The position numbers and the translations under genes were made by a program. 5,717 nucleotides of DNA from Candidatus Omnitrophota bacterium (GTDB lineage: Bacteria; Omnitrophota; Gorgyraeia; Tantalellales; Tantalellaceae). Positions 1 to 5,684 of the stretch are shown piece after piece. Position 1 is the stretch's first letter. The number at the start of each line of letters is the position of its first letter. The notes beneath the pieces were generated by a model. That model had not been told where the DNA came from and did not search any database. It saw only the letters and a list, made by a program, of their open reading frames with translations. The stretch lies in contig JAHIZQ010000179.1 of the NCBI GenBank assembly GCA_018814505.1, positions 1 to 5,717 of the forward strand, in the 5' to 3' direction.

Positions 1-1
1 C

Positions 2-478
2 AGGACAGGACGGCTTCTTATAACTTTGCAATTAGTTGATATGGGTATACTCAATAAACCTTGTCTTTATCTTTCAGATTTTTTTGAAAGAAATAAAGGG
101 TCATATTATGATTCATTGAGTGTGGTAAGGGCTTCAAATGATCTTGACCAGTGGGTAAAGTTTTTTCTTTCTGGAGTCATTGATACAGCTAAGAATGGAA
201 AGGAAACTTTAGAAGCTATTGTTAGACTCAGAAAACAATACGATGACAAAATTATAACTATGGGAAGAAAAGCCAAGCCAGCGCAAAGACTGCTTTTGTT
301 TCTTTTTTCGCATCCAATCGTTTCGATTGGTCAGGTTTCAGAACACTTAGGAGTGGGCTTTGCCGCTGGAGGAAGACTGATAGCGGATTTTCAGAGAGTC
401 GGGTTTTTAAAAGAAGTGACAGGCTTTTCAAGAAATAGATTGTTTGCTCTGTCAGAGTATCTATCGTTGTTTAAGTAA
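2..478 (+). CDS. Fic family protein, 3' part (5' end outside window)
   Basis: The reading frame is open from base 2, and its first residues read RTGRLLITLQLVDMGIL. That matches the end of the Fic signature HPFxxGNGRxGR, so the HPF and GNG part lies just upstream of the window. Fic proteins usually transfer AMP from ATP to hydroxyl side chains of target proteins. The visible 158 residues contain the end of the Fic fold, a helical linker (KNGKETLEAIVRLRKQY), and a C-terminal winged-helix-like domain over about the last 60 residues (from KPAQRLLLFLF to the end). This is the usual layout of larger Fic proteins with a C-terminal wHTH. A TTG at 26 is in frame but is not the real start, because the Fic motif begins before it. 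The C-terminus looks complete. The catalytic His, and any inhibitory helix or partner antitoxin, cannot be seen. The family call is firm; the target is unknown. Confidence 0.82.
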   Translation, partial: RTGRLLITLQLVDMGILNKPCLYLSDFFERNKGSYYDSLSVVRASNDLDQWVKFFLSGVIDTAKNGKETLEAIVRLRKQYDDKIITMGRKAKPAQRLLLFLFSHPIVSIGQVSEHLGVGFAAGGRLIADFQRVGFLKEVTGFSRNRLFALSEYLSLFK

Positions 479-521
479 GTATAAAATAGCTTAAGGGAAG
501 AACAGAAAAGAGAAGTGTTAA

Positions 522-701
522 ATGACTGCGGATGAATATTTAACTAATTTGATTGCTAGATATCGAGTTGTTATCGGAGAAGGAACTTCAGCGTCAAGCG
601 CTGGGAATTCTGTGTATCAGGTCGCGAAGCGTTGGGCTGGGCAGTATTTAAGAAAAGGGAGCTATTCCGGGTCATATGCAAAAGGGACAGCATTCTCTTG
701 A
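522..701 (+). pseudogene. Truncated nucleotidyltransferase, N-terminal fragment
   Basis: From the ATG at 522 there is a 59-codon frame, beginning MTADEYLTNLIARY and ending at TGA 699-701. It contains WAGQYL followed by SGSYAKGTAFS. This is the pattern of the N-terminal part of polymerase-beta-type nucleotidyltransferases, where a GSxxKGT motif is followed about ten residues later by the metal-binding DxD. Here the frame stops just after GSYAKGT, so the DxD acidic residues and the rest of the palm are missing and the product cannot be catalytic. The ribosome-binding site is weak (AGAGAAG upstream). The gene starts 44 bases after the Fic stop. The stop coincides with the point where a different gene fragment begins in another frame (698-904), so the truncation looks like a recombination junction rather than a point mutation. 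The family call rests on the motif and surrounding pattern only. The exact subfamily (CCA-adding-like, CD-NTase-like or other) cannot be decided. Confidence 0.6.
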
Positions 702-904
702 ACCAACGGCAAGAAAAATTCATTCAGAAATTTTTTGTTATGGATCAATGCATAATTACCATTAAAAAATATCAGGATTGGTTTAAGGTAGTCTATGAAA
801 CAGCACGCCAGGATCTTGAGGATTTGCATGTTAAGGGTATTTTGCTTAAAAATAAGCAAGGCAAAAGGTTTATATATCGCCCGAATGACGAATTTGGTAT
901 TTAG
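698..904 (+). pseudogene. C-terminal winged-helix fragment, probably of a second Fic-type protein
   Basis: The 68 codons ending at TAG 902-904 read LNQRQEKFIQKFF, then a helix-turn-helix-like part (TIKKYQDWFKVVYETARQDLEDL). They close with a wing (VKGILLKNKQGKRFIYRP). The sequence LNxRQxKIL followed by a cell-division of this kind, with TAxRDLxxLxxKGIL, is typical of the C-terminal winged helix of Fic proteins and of some RecG/AlbA-like regulators. The frame stays open further upstream, to a TTG at 632, but those residues are the out-of-frame reading of the nucleotidyltransferase fragment and resemble nothing in this family. The homology therefore begins near 695-698. There is no Shine-Dalgarno at the junction, so it is probably not translated as an independent protein. 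It does not resemble the wHTH of the Fic gene at 2-478 closely enough to be a simple duplication of it. An intact small DNA-binding protein is possible but less likely. Confidence 0.5.
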
Positions 905-1012
905 TATCAAATTAGTAGTTGGCAATGTCATTACACAATACAAATAAAGAAGTTATGCGCTAAATACTAATGTCATTGACGAACAAATAGGGGTCTATTT
1001 AAGAAAACAATC

Positions 1013-2539
1013 ATGATGTTTAAAGTAAAAGACAATCTGACTGAAGAAGATGTGCAACGAGGTATGAAAGCTGTCATAAATGACGGGTTAGCTTCGACCG
1101 CGATGGGAATTTTTACGGGCGGGGTTTTTCTTACGGCGTACGCGTTAAAGCTTGGAGCGTCAAATTATATAATAGGGCTTTTAGCGGCTATTGCGCCTCT
1201 TATGGCTCTAATTCAAATACCGTCAATTTATCTTGTAGAGAAAATAAAAAATAGAAAGGCGATAGTTGTTTCAACATCTTTTGTTAGCAGGGTGTTCTGG
1301 CTCTTGGTCGCAGGAATTCCGTTTTTATTTCCAGTATCAATTGGAATAAAGGTTCTCGTTGTCGGGCTTGCGCTTCACTCGGTTTTTGGCGCCGTATCCG
1401 GAACTGCTTGGAATCCGTGGTTAAGAGATCTTCTGCCGCAAGATAGATTGGGGAGATTTTTTTCAAAAAGGATGATAGTTTCTACGATACTGGGTATAGT
1501 TCTAAGCCTTATGTGCGCGGTATATATTGATCAATGGAAAAAGTTTTTCCCACAGCAGGAGATATATGGTTATTCTATTTTATTTGTTTTAGGGTTTATT
1601 GCCGGCATTATAGGTGTGTATTTTCTTTCTACAATCCCGGAACCGCGGATGAGTATTCCGGAAAAGAAAATAGGTTTTTTCGGGATATTACGAGTGCCCT
1701 TTAAAGATGAAAATTTCAGAAAGCTCATGGCTTTTTCAGGAGCTTGGACATTTGCTGTCAATCTTGCAAGTCCTTTTTTTACTGTATACATGATCAAAAG
1801 ACTAGATTTTTCCATGTCATTTATCATAGGGCTTTCTGTAGTAAGTCAGGTCACACATCTTGTGTTTCTTCGCGTATGGGGCAGGGTTACCGACAGGTTT
1901 TCAAATAAATCAGTACTACAGGTAAGTGGGCCACTTTTCCTTTTTTCCATATTGGCGTGGACTTTTACTACACTGCCTGATAGACACATGTTAACCGTGC
2001 CTTTGGTTGTGCTCATACATATTTTTATGGGAATGTCTACTGCCGGAATAAATCTTGGAGCGGGAAATATTGGATTTAAATTAGCACCACAAGGCAAAGC
2101 GACGGCATTTTTGACGGTTAATAATTTTATTAATTCATTAGCCGCTGGTATCTCTCCTATTCTTGGCGGTAAATTAGCTGATGTTTTTACCAAATACCAG
2201 CTTTCATGGACATTGAAATGGACCGGACCGCATAAAGTAATTTCTGTAGAGACGCTGAATTTCCAGTCCTGGGATTTCTTTTTTGCGTGCGCTTTTCTTA
2301 TTGGGCTTTATTCGATGCACAGATTGGCTATGGTCAGGGAAGAGGGGGAGGTCAAAAGTAAGATAGTGTTCGACGAGCTTATAGCTGAAACCAGAAAAGG
2401 GATGTATAATTTTACCACCATAGGTGGCCTTCGGCAGATGGTAAACTTTCCATATACAGCATTTAGATATGTAACTGTAAGGGGAAAAAGAAAGATAGGA
2501 CAGGCCACACATTCTGCTAAGAAATTTTTTAAGAAATAA
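1013..2539 (+). CDS. MFS transporter, 12 TM segments, substrate unknown
   Basis: This is a 508-residue inner-membrane permease of the major facilitator superfamily, expected to move a small solute by proton coupling or facilitated exchange. Hydrophobic segments can be placed at roughly residues 26-46, 52-74, 84-106, 110-130, 155-172, 188-206, 238-260, 268-285, 303-320, 328-345, 364-388 and 420-436, giving 6+6 with a central loop (RMSIPEKKIGFFGILRVPF). A motif-A-like loop, GRVTDRFSNK, lies at 290-299 between TM8 and TM9. The loop WNPWLRDLLPQDRLGRFFSKR precedes TM5. A positively charged C-terminal tail of about 70 residues follows TM12. Two adjacent ATGs (1013 and 1016) are possible starts and neither has a strong Shine-Dalgarno. 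A TTGACG at 976-981 with TTTAAG 16 bases on is only a weak promoter candidate. It may be co-transcribed with the two genes downstream. The family is certain and the substrate is not; pairing with a cytosine deaminase makes a nucleobase or nucleoside conceivable. Confidence 0.9.
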   Translation: MMFKVKDNLTEEDVQRGMKAVINDGLASTAMGIFTGGVFLTAYALKLGASNYIIGLLAAIAPLMALIQIPSIYLVEKIKNRKAIVVSTSFVSRVFWLLVAGIPFLFPVSIGIKVLVVGLALHSVFGAVSGTAWNPWLRDLLPQDRLGRFFSKRMIVSTILGIVLSLMCAVYIDQWKKFFPQQEIYGYSILFVLGFIAGIIGVYFLSTIPEPRMSIPEKKIGFFGILRVPFKDENFRKLMAFSGAWTFAVNLASPFFTVYMIKRLDFSMSFIIGLSVVSQVTHLVFLRVWGRVTDRFSNKSVLQVSGPLFLFSILAWTFTTLPDRHMLTVPLVVLIHIFMGMSTAGINLGAGNIGFKLAPQGKATAFLTVNNFINSLAAGISPILGGKLADVFTKYQLSWTLKWTGPHKVISVETLNFQSWDFFFACAFLIGLYSMHRLAMVREEGEVKSKIVFDELIAETRKGMYNFTTIGGLRQMVNFPYTAFRYVTVRGKRKIGQATHSAKKFFKK

Positions 2540-2548
2540 GAAACCAGG

Positions 2549-2565
2549 AGTCAGGTAGCCTGATT
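2549..2565 (+). terminator. Small hairpin after the MFS gene, weak terminator or attenuator candidate
   Basis: AGTCAGG (2549-2555) can pair with CCTGATT (2559-2565) around a TAG loop, giving seven pairs with one G-T wobble. It lies ten bases after the MFS stop. What follows (ATTATAG, then TGGTTTTAAATTTT) is T-rich but has no clean T run. At most it would be a leaky terminator or an mRNA-end stabiliser between the transporter and the downstream pair. Confidence 0.25.
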
Positions 2566-2609
2566 ATTATAGTGGTTTTAAATTTTCAAAAACAATAAGG
2601 AGGGTAAAA

Positions 2610-2996
2610 ATGGAAAAAAGACCAACATCAATAACAATTATTGCTTGGTTTTTAATTGTTATCGGCGCGATTTCTGTATGGACAGCGTTGACGTTTTTAA
2701 ATAATCCTATGGTTAAAGAACTTATGATTCAACAAAGTCAAATGCCTCTTTCTTTGCAATATGCCATGATGTATGTCTCATTAGCTGTAACAATTCTCAG
2801 CGGTATAGGTATGCTTAAAAGATGCGGATGGGCTCGGATTTTGTATATCGTTTGGGGAATATGCTCATTTTTAGTAGGATTTGCGACTTCGCCAAGAAAA
2901 ATGGCGATGATTCCTAGCGTGGTAATTTTTGCGATAATTGCATTTTTCTTATACAGACCAAAGGCGACTAAATATTTTTCAAATTTGAAGGATTGA
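2610..2996 (+). CDS. Small four-TM integral membrane protein of unknown function
   Basis: The 128-residue protein is almost entirely hydrophobic, with four likely membrane helices at about residues 7-29, 51-69, 74-92 and 99-115. There is a basic N-terminus (MEKRP) and a basic C-terminal tail (RPKATKYFSNLKD). The hinge between TM2 and TM3 reads LKRCGWARILYIVWG. A short positively charged turn followed by WAR is common in small uncharacterised four-helix membrane proteins, and I do not recognise a named family. The start is well supported: AAGGAGGG at 2597-2604 lies five bases before the ATG, the best Shine-Dalgarno in the window. Its stop is only six bases before the deaminase start, and the deaminase Shine-Dalgarno sits over its last codons, so the two are probably co-translated. 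No catalytic residues are evident. A role as a transport accessory or envelope protein would be a guess. Confidence 0.82.
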   Translation: MEKRPTSITIIAWFLIVIGAISVWTALTFLNNPMVKELMIQQSQMPLSLQYAMMYVSLAVTILSGIGMLKRCGWARILYIVWGICSFLVGFATSPRKMAMIPSVVIFAIIAFFLYRPKATKYFSNLKD

Positions 2997-3002
2997 TTTA
3001 TT

Positions 3003-3440
3003 ATGGATTATTATTTTAAAGCCGCAGTAGAAGAAGCAAAAAAAGGATTAAAAGAAGGCGGTATTCCTATCGGATCAGTTCTTGTGCATAAAAACAAAAT
3101 AATTGGGAAAGGGCATAATCAGAGAATTCAAAAAGCGAGCGCTATTTTACACGCCGAAATGTCTGCTTTAGAAAATGCCGGTCGTCAACCGGCTAGTGTA
3201 TATAAGGAAAGCACATTATATACTACACTTTCACCCTGCCCAATGTGTTCAGGTGCCGTGCTTCTTTATGGCATTTTGCATGTTGTAATCGGAGAAAACA
3301 AAACGTTTATGGGAGAAGAAGCGCTTCTTGCTTCAAGAGGAGTGCAAATTGAAGTTTTGCAGGATGAAACATGTGTCTCTCTTATGAAAGATTTTATTAA
3401 AAACAATCCCTCGCTTTGGAATGAAGATATAGGTGTTTAA
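3003..3440 (+). CDS. Cytosine deaminase, yeast Fcy1-like (cytidine deaminase fold)
   Basis: This 145-residue zinc-dependent deaminase would convert cytosine to uracil and ammonia in the cytoplasm (pyrimidine salvage). The zinc site is complete: H50-A-E52 carries the zinc ligand and the proton shuttle, and C79-P-M-C82 supplies the other two ligands, followed by SGA. Compared from memory with yeast cytosine deaminase (158 residues), the correspondence runs along the whole chain: EEA..G.KEGG.PIG, GKGHN.R.QK.SA.LH, LYTTLSPC.MC and YGI..VVGEN. It ends with W139 and D142 in LWNEDIG, the counterparts of yeast W152 and D155, plus F102 for yeast F114 and N39 for N51. These C-terminal substrate-pocket residues separate it from the tRNA deaminase TadA, which shares only the zinc motifs. 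GAAGGA at 2987-2992, inside the upstream gene's end, serves as Shine-Dalgarno. An automatic annotation may call it TadA or 'nucleoside deaminase'. A related aminopyrimidine or aminotriazine substrate is possible. Confidence 0.85.
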   Translation: MDYYFKAAVEEAKKGLKEGGIPIGSVLVHKNKIIGKGHNQRIQKASAILHAEMSALENAGRQPASVYKESTLYTTLSPCPMCSGAVLLYGILHVVIGENKTFMGEEALLASRGVQIEVLQDETCVSLMKDFIKNNPSLWNEDIGV

Positions 3441-3543
3441 AAGACGGTAAAAATTTTTCATTTATAAAAATAGGAAGAATAGTTACTGATAATCTGGCTA
3501 ATAATTAGTTGGAGAGGTAGAAAAGATGTTGCATAAATATTAG

Positions 3544-3610
3544 AGGTCGCTGTTTCCTGGTTTCGCTATTATTGTTTAGGCCACGTAATGTGAGGGGCTA
3601 CACGCGACCT
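3544..3610. other. Unassigned structured element (possible small RNA or palindromic repeat)
   Basis: AGGTCGC (3544-3550) pairs perfectly with GCGACCT (3604-3610). The stem can be extended by TGT/ACA across a single bulged C. Inside, TTCCT (3554-3558) can pair with AGGGG (3593-3597, two wobbles), GGTTT (3559-3563) with AGGCC (3578-3582), and CAC/GTG around 3582-3592 forms a small hairpin, giving a nested branched fold. The element stands out in GC content from its AT-rich surroundings. A cloverleaf is excluded because there is no TTCRA T-loop. It could be a small non-coding RNA ending at the hairpin at 3653-3696, part of an nrdD upstream leader, or a short mobile palindrome. No known RNA family was recognised. 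Confidence 0.35.
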
Positions 3611-3652
3611 ACAAACCGTGCGATATCCTAAAAAGAGGTTGTTAAAAAATGG

Positions 3653-3696
3653 GGAACATTAAATCGTGAAGGGTTTATAGGCGGTTCCAGTTTTTT
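3653..3696. terminator. Terminator-like hairpin, possibly bidirectional
   Basis: GGAAC (3653-3657) pairs with GTTCC (3684-3688). An inner stem, AAATC (3661-3665) with GGTTT (3672-3676), closes a six-base loop. On the + strand the stem is followed by AG and six Ts (3691-3696). On the - strand it is followed by CCA and six Ts (the A run at 3644-3649). It could end deaminase-operon or small-RNA transcripts on the + side and also block antisense transcription. The stem is short and carries a seven-base internal bulge, so strength is uncertain. Confidence 0.45.
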
Positions 3697-3762
3697 GTTC
3701 TCGCAAACCCCAAAAAAATCTAAATGGTAGACGTCAAGAGAAAAATCCAACTTTTTTGCGAC

Positions 3763-3778
3763 TAACTATATGTTGTGC
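3763..3778 (+). promoter_or_regulatory. NrdR box 1 (upstream) for nrdD
   Basis: TAACTATATGTTGTGC matches the NrdR-box consensus acaCwAtATaTwGtgt at 12 of 16 positions, including nine of ten in the CwAtATaTwG core. NrdR is the zinc-finger/ATP-cone repressor that senses (d)ATP and shuts off ribonucleotide reductase genes. The box lies immediately upstream of the -35 element and 31 bp (about three helical turns) from a second box, the usual tandem arrangement. Confidence 0.7.
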
Positions 3779-3783
3779 TTTTC

Positions 3784-3812
3784 TTGACAACCATGTCAAT
3801 ATATGGTACTTT
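3784..3812 (+). promoter_or_regulatory. Sigma70-type promoter of nrdD
   Basis: A perfect -35 TTGACA (3784-3789) is followed, after 17 bases, by TACTTT (3807-3812). The latter is a mediocre -10 helped by an extended -10 TGG directly before it (3804-3806). Transcription would start near 3819, giving a leader of about 90 bases before nrdD. The -35 lies in the gap between the two NrdR-like boxes and the -10 overlaps the second box, so a bound repressor would cover the promoter. TTGACA and TGTCAA (3792-3797 region) also form a six-base inverted repeat with a four-base spacer. Confidence 0.55.
3794..3809 (+). promoter_or_regulatory. NrdR box 2 (downstream) for nrdD
   Basis: TGTCAATATATGGTAC matches the NrdR consensus at 10 of 16 positions and at nine of ten in the core (only the last w is G). 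Its spacing from box 1 is 31 bp, core C to core C, with a 15-bp gap between boxes. That same-face spacing makes the pair more convincing than either site alone. It overlaps the extended -10 element. Confidence 0.65.
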
Positions 3813-3907
3813 CTTGTTAATCGGGAGAGGTTGTTTTACTGCGGGTAAAATCAATTCTTATAAGCATACGGATTTTTCGGAATATCTCAAAACAGGAAGG
3901 ATTATAC

Positions 3908-5605
3908 ATGTATTTAACGGATATAAAGTTTATCAGAAAACGTGACGGGCGGTTAGAACCTTTTGACCCTCAAAAAATTGAAAATGCTATTTTTTCTGCG
4001 GCTAAAGCTGTTGGCGGAGAAAATGTTGGAAAAGCGAGCGAAATAACAAGACAGACGGTTTCTTTTTTAGAAGTTTTGTACAAAAACGGACGTGTTCCTA
4101 CTGTTGAAAACGTTCAGGATCTTTTGGAAAAAGTTCTGATTGAAAATGGACATGCGAAAACAGCTAAAGCGTATATACTTTACCGCCAACAACACTCAGC
4201 TTTGCGGCAGACACGTGCGCTTCTTTCGGATGCCGTTAATATGGTAGACAACTATATCCAACAAAAAGATTGGCGTGTAAAAGAAAACGCGAACATGGGA
4301 TATTCTCTGCAGGGACTTAACAATTTTATATCAACGGCTGTTTCGAATAAATATTGGCTTAATCGCATCTATCCGAAAGAAATTGCCGAGAAACATTTAG
4401 AAGGATATGTTCATATTCATGATTTAGGTTCTATTAGCGCTTATTGTTGCGGATGGGATCTGAAAGATCTTCTTACTCGCGGGTTTGGGGGGGCATACGG
4501 CAAGGTTGAATCTAAACCGCCTAAACATTTTCGGGTAGCGCTTGGCCAAATTGTTAATTTCTTTTACACGCTTCAGGGGGAAGCGGCAGGAGCGCAGGCG
4601 TTTTCTAATTTTGATACTTTGCTGGCGCCCTTTGTGCGCTACGACAAGTTGTGCTACGCCCAGGTTAGGCAATATATGCAGGAATTTATTTTTAACATAA
4701 ACGTTCCCACGCGTGTGGGGTTTCAGACGCCTTTTACGAATATTACGATGGATATGATTATACCAAATTCTTTTAAGGATGAAGCGGTTGTTGTCGGCGG
4801 AGAGATAAAAGATGAAAAATACGGAGACTTTCAGCATGAAGCCGATCTTATAAACAAAGCTTTTTGCGACGTTATGATAGAAGGCGATGCCAAAGGCAGG
4901 ATATTTTCGTTTCCTATCCCGACGTATAACATAACGAAAGACTTTGATTGGGATAATCCTGATTTAAAAGGGCTTTGGGAAATGACAGCTAAATACGGGA
5001 TCCCGTATTTTTCAAATTTTGTTAATAGTGATATGAGTCCTGACGACGCGCGTAGCATGTGTTGCCGGCTCAGGCTTGATAACCGTGAACTCAGAAAACG
5101 CGGCGGCGGACTTTTTGGATCTAATCCGCTTACTGGGTCTATTGGCGTTGTTACTCTAAATATACCGCGTTTGGCATATATGTCGCAGGATAAAGCAGAT
5201 TTTTACAAAGGATTAGATGAGCTTATGCAAATGTCAAAAGAAGCTCTTGAGATAAAAAGAAAAATTTTGGAACAGCTGACAGACCAGGGGCTTTATCCAT
5301 ATTCCAGTTATTATCTGGCGAACATTAAACGTAAACAGGGAAGTTGTTGGGCAAACCATTTCTCAACGATTGGTCTTGTTGGGGTAAATGAAGCGTGTCT
5401 TAATCTTTTGAAAGAAGACATTAGTTCTGAAAAAGGCCGGAAGTTTGCGTTGGAACTTTTGAATTATATCCGTAACAGGATGATAGAGTTTCAGGAAGAA
5501 ACAGGGCACTTATACAATTTGGAGGCAACTCCGGCGGAGGGTACAAGTTATAGGTTAGCCAAGATTGATAGAGAAAAGTATCCTGGGACAACAATTTCAA
5601 TCTAA
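3908..5605 (+). CDS. nrdD: Class III (anaerobic) ribonucleotide reductase NrdD, lacking its glycyl-radical C-terminus
   Basis: NrdD reduces ribonucleoside triphosphates to dNTPs without oxygen, using a glycyl radical installed by NrdG. Residues 5-95 form the ATP-cone allosteric domain (FIRKRDGRLEPFDPQKI through AYILYRQQ). The catalytic barrel follows: HIHDLGSISAYCCGWDL (169-185) with conserved Cys180/181, QGEAAGAQAFSNFDTLLAPF (223-242), FNINVPTRVGFQTPFTN, RIFSFPIPTYNIT, then SMCCRLRLD (383-391) with the likely thiyl-radical cysteine at 385 or 386. It ends soon after TPAEGTSYRLAKIDREKYPG (541-560). Full proteins of this type are about 700 residues and continue with YTNSTQLPV-type sequence, a CxxC...CxxC zinc site and the RVxGY glycyl loop. 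None of this is present, and the other two forward frames after 5582 do not restore it. The product as read cannot carry the radical. AGGAAGGA (3894-3901) gives a clear Shine-Dalgarno six bases before ATG. The control region argues for NrdR regulation. No nrdG is seen in the window. Confidence 0.92.
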   Translation: MYLTDIKFIRKRDGRLEPFDPQKIENAIFSAAKAVGGENVGKASEITRQTVSFLEVLYKNGRVPTVENVQDLLEKVLIENGHAKTAKAYILYRQQHSALRQTRALLSDAVNMVDNYIQQKDWRVKENANMGYSLQGLNNFISTAVSNKYWLNRIYPKEIAEKHLEGYVHIHDLGSISAYCCGWDLKDLLTRGFGGAYGKVESKPPKHFRVALGQIVNFFYTLQGEAAGAQAFSNFDTLLAPFVRYDKLCYAQVRQYMQEFIFNINVPTRVGFQTPFTNITMDMIIPNSFKDEAVVVGGEIKDEKYGDFQHEADLINKAFCDVMIEGDAKGRIFSFPIPTYNITKDFDWDNPDLKGLWEMTAKYGIPYFSNFVNSDMSPDDARSMCCRLRLDNRELRKRGGGLFGSNPLTGSIGVVTLNIPRLAYMSQDKADFYKGLDELMQMSKEALEIKRKILEQLTDQGLYPYSSYYLANIKRKQGSCWANHFSTIGLVGVNEACLNLLKEDISSEKGRKFALELLNYIRNRMIEFQEETGHLYNLEATPAEGTSYRLAKIDREKYPGTTISI

Positions 5606-5648
5606 ACAAGCTCTTGAAAACTTAGAAAAAGAATTCCCTTCAAACTAA
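5586..5648 (+). other. Possible C-terminal tail of an unidentified gene, joined to nrdD
   Basis: In the +1 frame relative to nrdD, 20 codons read GQQFQSKQALENLEKEFPSN before TAA 5646-5648. The charged, helix-like composition looks like a genuine protein end. A stop at 5556-5558 in the same frame limits it upstream, within DNA that is clearly nrdD. This suggests that the nrdD 5' part and the 3' end of another gene meet near 5582-5586. I do not recognise the protein, and a chance open stretch of this length is quite possible. Confidence 0.25.
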
Positions 5649-5654
5649 ATTATA

Positions 5655-5682
5655 TATGCAAACAAACGCGTCCGTTTGCATA
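5655..5682. repeat. Perfect 9-bp inverted repeat with 10-bp spacer
   Basis: TATGCAAAC (5655-5663) and GTTTGCATA (5674-5682) are exact reverse complements around AAACGCGTCC, which itself contains ACGCGT. No T run follows, so it is not a typical intrinsic terminator. The form (9-bp arms, short spacer) would suit a recombinase or regulator binding site, or the foot of a mobile palindrome. Confidence 0.5.
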
Positions 5683-5684
5683 GC

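Larger units (their letters stand above)
3441..3907. other. 467-base intergenic region between deaminase and nrdD
   Basis: No coding region of credible length or family resemblance was found on either strand. The first 100 bases are very AT-rich and contain a good Shine-Dalgarno-like GGAGAGG (3511-3517) before a five-codon frame at 3525-3542 (MLHKY then stop), which could be a relic or a leader. A GC-richer structured segment (3544-3610), a terminator-like hairpin (3653-3696) and a control region with promoter and paired NrdR-like boxes (3763-3812) follow. About 90 bases of untranslated leader then run to the nrdD start. I found no SRP RNA core motif (GGAAGGxAGC), tmRNA, tRNA or cobalamin riboswitch signature. 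Confidence 0.6.

Noticed and set aside
632..700. Upstream extension of the 698-904 frame to a TTG at 632 as a 90-residue gene
   Set aside because: These codons are the out-of-frame reading of the nucleotidyltransferase fragment; there is no Shine-Dalgarno and no family resemblance before LNQRQ.
923..978. AATGTCATT occurring twice upstream of the MFS gene
   Set aside because: Nine bases in AT-rich DNA is within chance, and the sites are not palindromic or placed at a recognisable promoter.
1846..2193. Long - strand open frames inside the MFS and nrdD genes
   Set aside because: They are antisense shadows of strongly conserved + strand genes, with no Shine-Dalgarno and no recognisable domain.
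3003..3440. Calling the deaminase TadA and the following gap an SRP RNA, as in the common tadA-ffs-dnaX order
   Set aside because: The deaminase has Fcy1-type C-terminal residues. The gap lacks the SRP core GGAAGGxAGC, and dnaX does not follow.
3544..3610. A tRNA, suggested by the 7-bp closing stem and 67-nt length
   Set aside because: There is no TTCRA T-loop, no 5-bp T stem next to the acceptor, no clean D or anticodon arm, and no CCA end.
3634..3835. Ten-base direct repeat AGAGGTTGTT (3634-3643 and 3826-3835)
   Set aside because: Several ten-base repeats are expected by chance in a window of this size, and no related structure surrounds them.
5561..5605. Intein at the nrdD break
   Set aside because: The residue after the break is Thr, not Cys or Ser, and a stop follows after five residues, so no intein N-terminal block is present.
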